Shown here piece after piece: positions 44,255 through 55,250 of a DNA stretch of 64,000 nucleotides. The stretch's first letter is position 1. Each line of letters starts with the position of its first letter. The stretch spans positions 5,510,829-5,574,828 of the forward strand of contig JAJEKV010000041.1 in assembly GCA_021234155.1 (NCBI GenBank). Reading direction: 5' to 3'. A program made the position numbers and the translations under genes. The notes under the pieces were generated by a model, which saw only the letters and a program-made list of their open reading frames with translations, ran no database searches and had not been told where the DNA came from. Origin of the DNA: Isoetes taiwanensis. Lineage: Eukaryota > Streptophyta > Lycopodiopsida > Isoetales > Isoetaceae.

Positions 44255-46273
44255 ATGATAGTTGCTATAATTATTCTATTTCCATGTGGTTTTAGTAGAT
44301 TTCCTGGATGGATTTCTATCAGATGGAAAATAGAAGAAGTGTTGTTCTCTGAACTCAAGGCATTGGGGTACACTGATGAGATTCCTCCTCCTTCTAAGTT
44401 TACGCAGTTGCTGCTTTTATGGCTTAAAGAAGAGGAGTTCCATCAGTTCATAATTGAACATCAAAGGAGTCCTAGTGCTGCTGGAGAGACCGTTACCCTT
44501 CTGAACACTGTGGATATTAATGGTTGGGGTAATGAGACTATCAAGCAGCTAACCGAGCAATTGAATGATATATTTGATGGGGATTTTGAGGAATCTAAGC
44601 AATGTCTGGATATTCCAACTCTTTTGGAGAAATCCATAGCCTTTAATACTTCTGGTGCCTCCTCGTCATCTGTGCCCGCTTTCTTTTCTCTAAAAGAGCA
44701 CCCTATACTGGGCAACCGTCCTCTTAATGAAGAAGACATCCATATTATGAATAAGATGAGGACGATGACGAACTTCCCTACGAGAAATTCAGAAAATTCT
44801 ATCATCCTATTATGCCTTCTAGGATCATTGAAGAACTAACTAATGACCATGGCAACAAAATGTGGACAACGTGGTCTCTTCAACTAGTAGCTCCTTTTAC
44901 TGTTGGTCTGCTAATGTTTTTCACTGCATAAGATACTGTCAAAGTGGAGTGCATGAATGACGCTCTTTATGGGAATCGCATCCTACAAGAAGTAACTTTA
45001 AACCACATCACAATGCATATAGCTCGCAGATGTTCCGGTCCTCTCAAACCTTATTTGAGGGGCAAGCTGAATACTGATGAAAATAGAGGTGATGAACACT
45101 ATAAATTAATGTGGAATTGGCATTGCCCATCTATTACGTGTACTTGTTCTACCTCTGATGCTGAAGCTAATCAGGATGCTTACAAAGATGGCATTTTGTG
45201 GTTTGATCAAGTTTTGTGGTTTATGCTAAATCATTTGGACTCTTGCTTTCCTAATTGTGATACTAATGAAGGGCAGTTCGCAACGTTCATCAGATGTCTA
45301 TCCCCAATACATGACAAGCTATCCCGGGGGGTTCACATAGATTATGGGGTATGAAATATGTGAGTGCACCAAATGGGTTTTTCTATTGCCTCTCTGGTAC
45401 CGTATACGTAAGAAAAATATAAGGTTTTTATAGTTTGAATGCCGTACGGATACCAGAGGGAGTGTGGTGGCGCCAGTGTTCGATTCGTATTCATACTGTA
45501 AGGGTCTGTCATTTTTGGTGAGCTTCTACTGTTGGGGATTATATGATAATATAATATGACTATGATAATATATATAATATAATAGAAATATCGTATATGT
45601 ATGGAAGGGGTTCAAGTAAAAGTGTTTTGGGCAAGTAATTATATGATATGGGTTGCATTCTTTTACAAATAATGTAGTCATATACAAAGGGTTTTTCATA
45701 TGGAACTGTCGTATACAATGGGTTTTTTGGCAACCTAAGGAACGCACATGGCATATATACCTATAATAGAGGTGAATCCCCTGGGCAAGCTATACGTGCA
45801 CTCATGGTATACGTGCTATACATGGAGCAGCTCAATATGCCCTTAACGTGGAGAATCCTAAGGGTATTATAGACGTGTATTGGTGACTATGAAGGAGATA
45901 AGAACATTGAAAGAATGATTATGCCGCCTTCTTTCATCATTCAAACCTTGAAAGTCAGAAAAATCATTCCTCAAAAGCGATAATTAAATCTGAATGCACC
46001 TACACATGGTGGTGACAACTTACAAACTATTCAGAGATCCAATAGGCGCAATTACAGGGGACGTGGATGGGGCTGCTCACGTGGTGGCTTTTATAATTCT
46101 CCATTTAGTAGAGGTCGTGGCACTCCTTCTCATATTAATGGCACTAGTTTTCAGAATAGAGATACGCACCCTAGTAATCTATCAAATGCCACTGGACCTT
46201 CCAATGGAGCAGCTACTCCTACCGTTATGAATGTCACTCCCAGCAGGCTCTTTGCAAATCTGAAACAATGAAT
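44255..46273 (+). pseudogene. ORF1 of the Penelope-like element (gag-like, RG-rich end)
   Basis: The first part (44255-44839) encodes FSELKALGYTDEIPPPSKFT and a long helical region. The second (44944-45314) encodes LRGKLNTDENRGDEHYKLMW and CPSITCTCSTSD. After the TIR element the frame rejoins and, past a shift, reaches NRRNYRGRGWGCSRGGFYN and SRGRGTPSHINGT, ending MNVTPSRLFANLKQ at 46270. The RG-rich tail suggests RNA binding. Family unknown; it is called by position before the reverse transcriptase. Several stops. Confidence 0.45.
45323..45785. mobile_element. 463-bp TIR element with 8-bp target duplication (CCCGGGGGG family, copy C)
   Basis: It starts CCCGGGGGGTTCACAT and ends ...GAGGTGAATCCCCTGGG. 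It is flanked by CAAGCTAT at 45315-45322 and 45786-45793. It is a miniature non-autonomous member that interrupts ORF1 of the Penelope-like element. Confidence 0.9.
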
Positions 46274-46833
46274 TTACTTTATTGCAAGGCTGATCCAGAA
46301 TCTGAAATTAGTAGAAGCAGTTCATCATGTGAACATTATGCTCACAATGGTCCTTTTGGTTCATCGTACTTGGTTTTATTTTTGGTTTTTAATTCATGTA
46401 CTGAACTATAATGTGTTTGGATTCCGCTGGATAATTCTTAAACTATTTAAGCTCTATTTCCTTACATTCATTAACTTTTTAAGTCTGGTTTCTGAAATCT
46501 AAACTAGGCATTTATGGAATGATATGTCTTTCGTGCAATAGTTTATATTTAAATGTTTCAACTACATTATACATGTTTTAGCTGTTATATCTCCGTACCT
46601 GTGCTAGTGGTTCACCTTTGTGGTGTTTCTACCTTGTTATTTGTCAGATGGCTTTATCTATAACAACAGAAATGTTTGGGCATCTTCGTGTTTGTTAAAA
46701 TTTCATTGCAAGACTATCGCTTATCTTGTAGCTACATGGAGGAGACACAAGATGATATTGATACACAAGATGATCTGCCATATTTAATGGCTATCTTAAA
46801 AGAAAATAAAAAATACCATGAGGCGGTTAAATA

Positions 46834-47436
46834 ATGCAGCAAGTTGTGTGTTCTCCTTTAATGCGAGAGAAATGTAATATGCTCGATCAATCTATTCTTA
46901 GGTTCCTAAAGGTCAAAACTAGAAGTCTTTGGGTCGTAGACTCCACTACGGAGGTCCCTTTAAACCTACCAGAGGAAATTCAGCACATTTTTGTAGGGGA
47001 TATTACGAGATGCTATGAGGTTATCCCTCTTTTTGGTGCTGCTAGTATATTTGAGGCAGTACGTGGAGTGTCACACAAGCATTCAAACAGACAAGGTACA
47101 ATAATCCTTGCATATGTGTTAAATTTTATGATGATGGCAATGCATCCTTTGAATGGAAAAAACATGTACCACAATCTGAATTGTGGTCAATGTTATCTAC
47201 ATCTGATCTACTCAAATGGAATGAATGGTTATTAGCACATAGCCTTGTGAGACTTGGTGATAGAGTATGGCGACAGGTGAAAGGCATTCCCATGGGATTT
47301 TTGGTGCAACCTGTATTGGCTTTCTATGAATTCCAGATTATAGCTAAATTATCTCGTCTAGAAAGACCGGATCTTCTTTCCTTATTTGCTAGCACCCATC
47401 AATTTATTGATGATTTGTATTATATGAACAACTCTT
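46834..47436 (+). pseudogene. Penelope-like reverse transcriptase, palm (5' half, copy B)
   Basis: Motif A is VGDITRCYEVIPLFGAASIF (catalytic Asp). After a single-base shift near 47175 come WNEWLLAHSLVRLGDRVWRQ, VKGIPMGFLVQPVLAFYE (motif B) and QFIDDLYYMNNS (motif C, DD). It is interrupted by element 2 directly after MNNS, and the thumb continues at 55255. The IPMG and FIDDL-x2-x-NN signatures are those of Penelope-like polymerases. Confidence 0.65.
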
Positions 47437-47467
47437 GGGTAAAAGAAAGCTAGGGTGTCTAAAAAAA

Positions 47468-47496
47468 TGCCCTTACATTATGTATAATGTAGGGCA
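47468..47496. promoter_or_regulatory. Left subterminal palindrome of element 2
   Basis: TGCCCT-TACATTAT and ATAATGTA-GGGCA form a hairpin with a 2-base loop and one bulge, 7 bases inside the left inverted repeat. The right end has the counterpart TACATTTGGCCAAATGTA at 55209-55226. Such sites may bind the transposase. Confidence 0.65.
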
Positions 47497-47767
47497 TGTA
47501 GGCACCTGTTTTTGTTATTTTTTTGAATTTTAGTTAGTTGGGATATGTAATCATTAGGAGTAGCCACGTCAGCAATTCAAAATTATGAGTGGCAGTGGCA
47601 ACCAAAATGGACCTTCATTGCAATTTTTCGGAGGGAGATTGCGAAGTGTTTCCTGTTTAGGAAAAAAAATTGCCGACGTTCCAATTTTTTGTGTTTCTGT
47701 GTGATCAACGAAGTAATTCGACTGTAATTTGTTCTTCTTCCTCGAAATCCTTGCCCAAATCCAAGCA

Positions 47768-48971
47768 ATGGACGCCTTTGCCTCCCGGAAGTCACCCAGA
47801 TTAAATAAGAATTTGAAAACAGTCGATTCTAGCAAGAAAGCCGAAAAAAACAAGAGGAAGGTTCAAGCTTTTGAGGAACCAGGGCCAAAAAGAAGACTTA
47901 TTTGTGAAGAACCCGCTGTTGTGGAAGCAAAGCATGTAAGATGTGTCAATGCAGATGAAATTTTTCCAGATTTACAACAAATCATGGACGAGCAGTGGGG
48001 GCCCAAAGACATACGGGGGTTCAAAGAATCTAGCGTGAAGCCAGAGTGGGCCGAGAACTTCTACAAACATTATGAAATTATTTTTGGTAAGCGGGAGGTC
48101 ACCAATCGCCATGTACCTGAGTACTTTGCTCGTGCATTTATCCTTCAATTGACAGAAAAAGTAGATTGGGATACTTTTAAAGTTTTGGCCAAAGATTTGG
48201 CAAAGGGAGGAGCAAAAGAATCTGCTATTACAGAAGAAATTGGGACCTCTAAATCCACATCCAAGATTCCTAAATTTCAGCAAGGATTTTACCCTAAGGA
48301 AGACCTTGAATTTGCAGAAACTCTGTTGTAGCAGTGTCATGGAGAGTTAATTAGCAGCACATCCAAGGTTGAAGAACTGAAAATTCAGCAGGCAGAACTA
48401 CGTGATAACATAAATAAGTTTTCAGGAAGAAATAATGCACATGAAGAGGACCTAGCACAGATACAAGAAGACATCAATAGTGTTCTCGACGACGCTAAGC
48501 AGAATAAGAGAGACATCAAGAATGTGCAGCACGAGGTTGACCTTTTGATGAGGGATAGAACCAGGAAGGAAGAAATGCTGAAGAGAATTCAGGAGCCATT
48601 GGAGAAAGCCATTCGGGAAAAGGAGTTATGTGAAAAGAGGATTGCAGAACTTGAGGAGGCTCACAAAGTTTAGTTTGAGTGCTGCAGACGGCTTGATGAT
48701 ATGCATAAGTACATGATGCATTCTGCTGCGATTCTCCTTCAGCCCAAAACAAGCTTAGTGATCTCTCCAGCTGAAGAAAAATTCATATCTGTGCACGGAT
48801 GTGTGTTTTGTAGTAATGGCTTTGCTAATAATGAACCTATCCTAGTTGCTCCATGCGAGCATTCATTTCATATCTTCTGTTTCTCATATTCTATTTCTGC
48901 TGGACTATCCTGCCCAAGAGCATGCAAATGGGACGAAAACATTTCAAAGATCTTGGGTATGTACACTGGAG
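47768..48971 (+). CDS. Element 2 gene, exon 1: conserved domain, coiled coil, RING-like finger
   Basis: The start at 47768 is chosen because MDAFASRKSPRL matches the basic RKSPRL start of element 1. Residues 60-150 are the conserved unknown domain (FKESSVKPEWAENFYKHYEI, RHVPEYFARAF). Residues 190-310 form a long coiled coil. Residues 340-385 form a RING-H2-like finger (CVFC, CEHSFH, IFC, CPRAC). Two in-frame TAG codons (48329 and 48672) interrupt it. The donor after 48971 reads GTAAGC. Together with exons 2-9 the product would be a nuclear-type multidomain protein combining a possible E3-like finger, a deSUMOylase-like protease and a phosphatase. Confidence 0.7.
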
Positions 48972-49466
48972 GTAAGCAGTATTTCATGATTTATGTTTAA
49001 TTTGCTGCACCCAGGATTACTGCAATGTAGAATCCATTTACATGTAGATTGCTGCACTTAAGGTTTTGCTACAACATGTAGGAGTGTACTGGTTATTTTA
49101 TACTTATAGTTCCATGGCTTGCATGTCATACATATATGTGTTTCTTACATACATGTTGTACATTCACAGTGTAGGGTCCTAGATGTAGAACTTAAATACA
49201 TAAAATTAGGAGTTGTGTACTGAGTTTTGTGGCAGAACGTTTAGAGGTATTTTATGTAATGTATGATGTGTACATGTGCATACATTGGAGCACAATGTAC
49301 ATTACATGTACATTCCATCTAGATAAATAGATGTTTACATGTGTATGTACTCAAAGTAATTCAATGTAGATCAGTTCTAGTAATATGTACTGCTATTTTT
49401 CAACAGAATAGTTAGAGACTGATTAGTTAGAGACTGATATCTGACTGTTATGTGATTTATTTTCAG

Positions 49467-50163
49467 AGCTTCAAAGTGCCACCACAGATCAGGTGTGCTT
49501 GTTTTCAAATTGTTTTGCATTGTGTCAGAGGAAGCAATTTCTTATTCTTGTTTCGGTTTTCACAGTTTTGGAGGTTCCAAAGAAAATTGAGGTGCAAGAT
49601 GTAGCCGAAGGAAAGAAAGCAGTGATTGAAGGAAAAAGCAAACTCACTATTCCTACGGTGATATAGGTTGAGGAGGCTGGCATTTCAGGTCTGCATGGTG
49701 ACATTCCAGATTATGACGAGGAACTCGAGAGATTGAGGGAGCAGGCTAAGGCCACATCTGCAAAAGTAAAGGCAGCAGCAGAAAATGTGACTCAAAAGAA
49801 GAAGTCCACGCCTAAAAAGGCACCGAAGAAGAAAATTAAAGCAGTAGAAACAGGTAAGAAAGCATTTTATTTTAGTGTACAGCAGTTGAGAAGTCCATGA
49901 CATCCTATGTTTACAGGTCCTAATCAAGAGGAATCTTCCGAGCGTCAAGATCTAGAGCAGGATACTCTTAAGTTTGTGTCAAATCTTGCTTCTAACATAG
50001 TAAAGGAGGTTGAAGTTCATGACAATGAGAAATCAGGAGAGGTTAAAGACGAGGATTCTGGACCTAAGAAGAATCTGAGTGAGGAAACCGAAAAAGAAGG
50101 GAAGGAAATGGATATTGACTCCGAGAAAACAGTATCAGCAGAGCATAAGAATGATCTCTACAG
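49467..50163 (+). CDS. Element 2 gene, exons 2-4: charged linker
   Basis: Exons 49467-49492, 49566-49853 and 49917-50163 have good AG/GT borders. They encode a Lys-rich part (TQKKKSTPKKAPKKKIKA, likely nuclear localisation) and a Glu/Asp/Lys-rich part (EETEKEGKEMDIDSEK). One TAG (about 49664) lies in exon 3. This is the position and composition of the linker in element 1. Confidence 0.6.
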
Positions 50164-50297
50164 GTAACTTGATCTACATATCTTACATTTTTATTTACAT
50201 CTAGTATCCAAGTTAAAAACTTTAAAATACTATGGATAGTAGTAGACGAATGTAGATGATTTGTGTAAATGTACTGGTCATTGAACCCAGACTGCAG

Positions 50298-51398
50298 TTC
50301 TGAATACAGGCCATATGATGCTTTGCTCAACCAAATGATGAAGCTGAAGAAGGCAAGGATCTTCCCAGGATCTTTGCCTGAAATGGAGTGTTATTTATTT
50401 GAACAAGATGTGCTGGACATGGATGTTGAAAAATTTTCCAACCGGCATGTGGATATGTATGCCAGGTGCTGGACTTTGAACTTATTCATTAGTATGTGCT
50501 GGACTTTGAACTTATTCATTAGTATGTGTAAGTCAAGTTAGTAATTTCATCCTTTTCAACTTGTTATAGGTACCTGCAGCTCTGTGTTCCAGATGATAAG
50601 AAGGCCGACGTCTGGTTCTTCCCACCGGACAGCTTCATGGAATTTGTAGCACACTGCAAGGCAAGTGAAAAAGATAAATCTATGGCAGCCTCCGAGCGTG
50701 GAAGAGATATTGTAAAGGGAGCTCTTACAGGGATAAATTGGCTCAAGTGCAGATGGATCATGATTCCAATGCTATGTGCTGTTACTGAACATCACACTTT
50801 GGCCATCTTCAACATGGCACTTACTAAGAGTAAGAACACCATCAACATTCAGATCTTCAATTCTGCCGAGGACATTGACGTTGACATGCTTGCACTTAAG
50901 AGGTATTTTGTATTTCACATCTCCTTTTATTAAAGTATATTGAGTAGATTGGATACCATGTTAGCAGCTTCTTTCATTCATTTGCTACAAAGTTGATCTG
51001 GTCTTTTGCAGGCTCCACATCCTCACTATGGCACGCGGTTGTGTCGAGTGTCCCACTTTCTTGAAGCATGGACAAAACCCTTCACCAGTTGTGAAGATTC
51101 ATAAGTGTCCACAGCAGAAAGATGGGAATTTATGTGGCCTCTATGTTGTAGCTTATATGCAGAAGTTTGTAGACACAATCATGTGTGGTAAAACTACCAA
51201 TGTGAGTGTCTCATGTCTTTTATCTTGCAAACAAATGGTTTCCAATACTTATTATGTAAGTATTGTTGTCACATCTGCAGATTACCCGAAACTGGTTCTT
51301 GCCAAAGTATGCGGAGGATCGTCGTGATATTCTCATCCTAGCACTACTTCAGGAGTTAGACCACATTCACATCGCACCCGAAACCATTAGATCACCTG
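50298..51398 (+). CDS. Element 2 gene, exons 5-8: Ulp1/C48 protease
   Basis: Exons 50298-50465, 50570-50902, 51012-51201 and 51281-51398 splice in frame into a Ulp1-like domain: VWFFPPDSFMEFVAHCKA, CRWIMIPMLCAVTEHHTLAIF (catalytic His), IQIFNSAED (Asn/Asp), KCPQQKDGNLCGLYVV (Gln and catalytic Cys) and NWFLPKYAEDRRDILIL. All catalytic positions are present and no stop occurs in these exons. Ulp1 enzymes process or remove SUMO-type modifiers. Other plant DNA transposons, such as some Mutator-like elements, are known to carry Ulp1 genes. Confidence 0.8.
50466..50527 (+). repeat. 31-bp tandem duplication spanning the intron 5 donor
   Basis: GTGCTGGACTTTGAACTTAT followed by TCATTAGTAT occurs twice in a row starting exactly at the 5' splice site, so the donor region is duplicated. 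Confidence 0.85.
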
Positions 51399-51558
51399 GT
51401 ACTAATAAATGTGGCTGAGAAAGCCTATCCCCATTGTCACTGTTAAACACTATTTGATTATAAAATACGCATTTTTTCATTGAATTTTAATGAATAAAAT
51501 TTCTTTTTATTCAACTCCACCATACTTTATTGATAAATTGCATGTTCTTTCATAGCAG

Positions 51559-51948
51559 GTGTACAGAAAAGGTTGATAGTGTTTGATATCAATAATGTTT
51601 TGGCAAAACAAATACATAGGACTTTGGTATCAGATGATCAGCTAGTTGGAAATTATGACATAATAGGCAAGAAAGTGTTGTTTTTAAGGCCCCACCTAGA
51701 CGAATTCCTCGAATTTGTATTTGAACACTTTGAAGTAGGAATATAGTCGTCAATAGCTCCATGGAACCTATCAAGAGTAGTGGATAAAATCTTCACAATG
51801 ACGCAGATAAGGGACTTAAGGTTCACCTTTGATGGAAGCCACTGTTTGGAGCTGCCTTTCCGGATTGCAGCTTTTGAAGACAAACCTTTGTATCTGAAGC
51901 CAATTGAGTTTATATACGAGAAGTATCCAGACAGAATGAGAGCAACAC
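51559..51948 (+). CDS. Element 2 gene, exon 9: HAD phosphatase domain (plant FCP1/SCP-like)
   Basis: After the acceptor at 51558 the chain continues VQKRLIVFDINNVLA, the HAD nucleophile motif (the second Asp is Asn here; I recall D-x-N in the plant relatives too). Then come FLRPHLDEFLEFVFEHFEVGI, a TAG where relatives have Trp, SSIAPWNLSRVVDKI, and FDGSHCLELPFRI. Beyond the TAATAG stops at about 51951 the sequence MLFNPNENCICPPSW (about 51980) resembles the family's C-terminal motif, so the original gene was longer. Splicing joins it to the protease exon in frame, as in element 1. Confidence 0.7.
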
Positions 51949-51999
51949 ACTAATAGTAGGCGACTCGAAAGTACAAGATGCTCTTCAATCCCAACGAAA

Positions 52000-52486
52000 A
52001 TTGCATATGCCCACCTTCATGGCGGGGAAAGTGATGTTGAAAACACGTGTCTCTTGACACTTCAAACCATGGCTAGAGGGTTTGTTGATAGCACGGCACT
52101 GCAATGTATGTGAAGCGAGAATCCTTTACGCAATTCAACCGATGTACTAACAACAACCGCCCCGAGGCAAATGCTTTCAGAGGGCTACAAGGACAGAGAT
52201 GGCATGTCCAAAGCTATGGACAAGCCGCAAGAAAGTAACATCTCAAAAACAATGAGAATAGTATGTCTTCGGCTTCACATCGGCGTGTGACCAGATTTTG
52301 AATGTAATTTAATGTTAATATAAAACATGAACAACAGACTTGTATATATTGGCATCATATCTGATATGACCAGGTTGTATATCTTGTGATATGTAATACA
52401 AGAGTTTTTGTCTCCATACATGTTCCACTTTCTGCTTTGTTTCATGAATCAAAAGAAAAGCTATTGATATCCTTTTTATAAGTAAC
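52000..52486. other. Region between the convergent genes of element 2
   Basis: The decayed end of the HAD coding region and 3' non-coding DNA. No further gene seen. Confidence 0.4.
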
Positions 52487-52873
52487 AAGTTCATAGAATA
52501 GTTTAACTTCTTCATGCAACAATTGATGAACATTTTGTACTTTTCGATATACATTGTGCTTGGAAACGAGAAGATATTGTGTGATACTGAAATTTAAGTA
52601 TCAAAATGCACTTGATTAAAAAATAAGTAAATAAGAAAAACTTAAAAGAATCGACTAGTTTTCTCAACATAACAGAACAAGTTCACAGAATAGTTTAACT
52701 TCTTCATGCAACAATTGACGAACATTTTGTACTTTCTGATATACATTGTGCTTGGAAACAGAAGATGTTGTGTGATAGTGAAATTGAAGTATCAAAATGC
52801 ACTTCAGATTAAAAAATAAGTAAATAAGAAAAAACTTGCAGCAATCGACTAGTTTTCTCAACATAACAGAAGA
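52487..52873. repeat. Tandem duplication of about 190 bp
   Basis: 52487-52678 and 52679-52873 are about 90 percent alike by eye; both contain TAGTTTAACTTCTTCATGCA and TCGACTAGTTTTCTCAACAT. They lie downstream of the transposase-like gene, in its 3' region. Confidence 0.85.
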
Positions 52874-52911
52874 TGATGGCAAATATGACAGTTCCTTTGT
52901 ATAGAACTTAG

Positions 52912-54718
52912 TCATGTGCACTCAACAATCTCAGGTAGGCTTGATATAAGCATGTCATGCACCTCTCGTGTGATCATATATGTTGTACGTGCCCCCTTCA
53001 ACTTATGCTTGACCTGCTGCATCGTGAACTTTGCTCCAATTACAGATTCAGCTGGTACCAATACTATTTTATCATCCAACAACTTGTGGTTTGTGCCTTG
53101 TAGCAGTTGATAGTAATGACCAGCTATAACCCTGTCACCAACAAGCATTCTATTTCCATAGTCGTCAATCACATCTTCCTGAAGAATATGCATCTCCTTC
53201 ATGCCTAGGAGGACGAAGTATGGAACATTTTCATGATTCCTTGGAGCAGCAAAACATGCAAATACGTCTCCAATTTGGAGTACATCTATAGTTCTTGTTC
53301 ATCAGCTGCATAAAAACCAACTAGCTCTTGTTCGTCGACCTGGGCCGAACTAGCCTCCAGTTTGTGCAGCTTCCATGCACCACAATGCTGGAGATTCTCA
53401 CATTCTCCCCATCTGAAATTACAGGGATCTATACATGACAAGTGTTGGGTCAGCTGGATTAATAGCAGACACACAATGTATAGCTAGAGTACCAGGCAAT
53501 GTCTCACAAGCTGAACGAGGGTCCCTGTTAATGTTTTCTGCCATCACCTCCCATATGACTCTGTCCATTTTGCACTTCTTTTGTCTCAGCAAAGTGCAAG
53601 CAGAGTTGGCACCCAAAATCGGAACACCATTCTCTTTCCTTTGCTCGTCTGCAAGGAACCTTTTCTCCAAAGCAGCCTGTCCATCATGTTCTCCTTTTCC
53701 ATGGCCTGAGCCAAAATAATTCCACTGCATCCTAATTTTATACCTGTTATAATATTGGGCCACATTCAAATAAAAGGCTCGAGAACACTTAAACTGAGCA
53801 GCACACCCATCAGACCACATGACATGGTATTTGATGTGGCCAAAACCTTTTTGCATCATCCAAATATGGTGTTTCTTGAGTGCAGCTTGAACAAAGAAAG
53901 CATCATGCTTCATAACATCGGAAACATACAAATGAACAGTTTTTTTCAGCTTGCCATTGACTTTCATCATGGTTATATGCACCAGAATAGTTCTCTGGTC
54001 ATTGTTCCAATGCTCGGACTGAACCTCCCTGAGTGGCTGCAAAGTGTAGTTCTCTGCAAAGTCCATTACTGGCAAAACATAATCATCCCTCAAATTTTGC
54101 ACTGATTTCCTGAATTGTTTGCTTTGCCAACTTGCTGAAAAGTTGTGAATAGTGAACTTTTGTAAGGTGATGAAACATCTTGTCAAGCAATGTACCTGGA
54201 CTCCCGCTTTCAGTAACAAGCTTCAGCCTCCTTGAAGTGCCAGCTTTGGAAGGTTCGTTCACGTACTTGTAAACTTGCCATTCAATGTTCTCATTCTGCG
54301 ACTCTTTCTCCTTAGGACAGATTTGAATATTTTCAGTGCCACAGTTCTGGCACTCTCCCTTGACACAGTCCAAACTATGACACTCTTCACCTTCCTTGTC
54401 ACAGACCGTAGCTCTCCATATAGCACTAACATTTTGAAATGTTTTAGAAGGAGCTTGGCAGATGCCATTGTTCTCATCTGCTGCACAAACACCACAAGAA
54501 CATGTACAATTGGCATGAAATTTGCTCCTCAGGACGCTAAAAGCTTTCCTGTATAGCTCAGCTTGTTCATGCTTCACGCAACAGCATGTGTTCCTCTCTT
54601 TCAACCTTCTCACACACGTAGGCTTAAGCAACTCGAATATTCTGATGCTAATCTTCACTTCAGGATGTTCATCTTTGAACATCTCATACAATTCACTCTG
54701 CAAGGAAAAAAGCGGCAT
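52912..54718 (-). pseudogene. DDE transposase-like gene of element 2
   Basis: From 54718 the protein has a Cys/His-rich N-terminal region (CSCGVCAAD, CxxC and HxxxC clusters at 54540-54330, probably zinc-binding DNA recognition). A catalytic-looking core follows: PVMDFAENYTL (Asp at about 54063), QSEHWNNDQRTILVHIT, MWSDGCAAQFKCSRAF (Asp at about 53811), then WNYFGSGHGKGEHDGQAALE with the likely Glu near 53691-53670. A frame change in the 54083-54219 overlap splits it, and shifts near 53300-53420 separate the tail (53202-52912, VGDRVIAGHYYQLLQ). I recall similar DFAxN ... DGxxxQFK ... FGSxHGKGxxD proteins in animal genomes but cannot name the superfamily. It converges with the Ulp1-HAD gene. 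Confidence 0.65.
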
Positions 54719-55208
54719 GTATAAGTAAAATATAAATTAGAACTACTTACGAATTCAAAGATGTTGCAGACATTGCACTAGTTCTATGGCATTCAGACCA
54801 TGATTTGATATACGTTCAACTACTATAACACAACATCGTACATACTATGTACATGATATGTATAAATGTATAAAGAATGTACTCCAAAGAGTTCCAGATG
54901 TACATAAAAAACTCAATATGTAACTAGGTCATACACAGTGTCACTGTGTTACAGATGTATGTATTCAATACTTTGCAAGAAGGAGGGAAATCCTGGAGCT
55001 GGGCGAAGTTTTAGCCAGAAAGTGGGAAATTCTCCTAACGTTCAGGCGTTTCTTGGAGTGGTTAGAGCGGCGGAAATTGAAATCTGCTTCATGATTGCGT
55101 TTTAATTGACGTGGCAAGTAATTCCGAAAAAAAAGATTCCTTAAGATAGCTATTATGTACATATTGAAAAAACGGTTATGTATTTGAAATGTGATACATC
55201 TCTTACTC
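54719..55208. promoter_or_regulatory. 5' region of the transposase-like gene
   Basis: Non-coding, rich in TACAT / ATGTA words (54835-54960). The equivalent side of the Ulp1-HAD gene is also rich in ATGTACAT words (49020-49330, an intron). No clear TATA box. Confidence 0.3.
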
Positions 55209-55226
55209 TACATTTGGCCAAATGTA

Positions 55227-55250
55227 AGACACCCTAGCTTTCTTTTACCC
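55227..55250. repeat. Right terminal inverted repeat of element 2
   Basis: An exact inverse of 47437-47460 over all 24 bases, ending CTTTTACCC. Next to it, at 55209-55226, is the perfect 18-base palindrome TACATTTGGCCAAATGTA. Confidence 0.95.

Larger units (their letters stand above)
47437..55250. mobile_element. Element 2: complete Ulp1-HAD transposon, 7814 bp
   Basis: Perfect 24-bp terminal inverted repeats lie at 47437-47460 (GGGTAAAAGAAAGCTAGG...) and 55227-55250. TCTT flanks both sides (47433-47436, 55251-55254); reading CTCTT on both sides is possible if one terminal base is dropped. The paralogous empty site in copy A reads ACAACTCTTACATG across the junction, proving insertion. Inside are a plus-strand RING/Ulp1/HAD gene and a minus-strand transposase-like gene, converging. 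Each end has a palindrome next to its inverted repeat. Confidence 0.9.
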
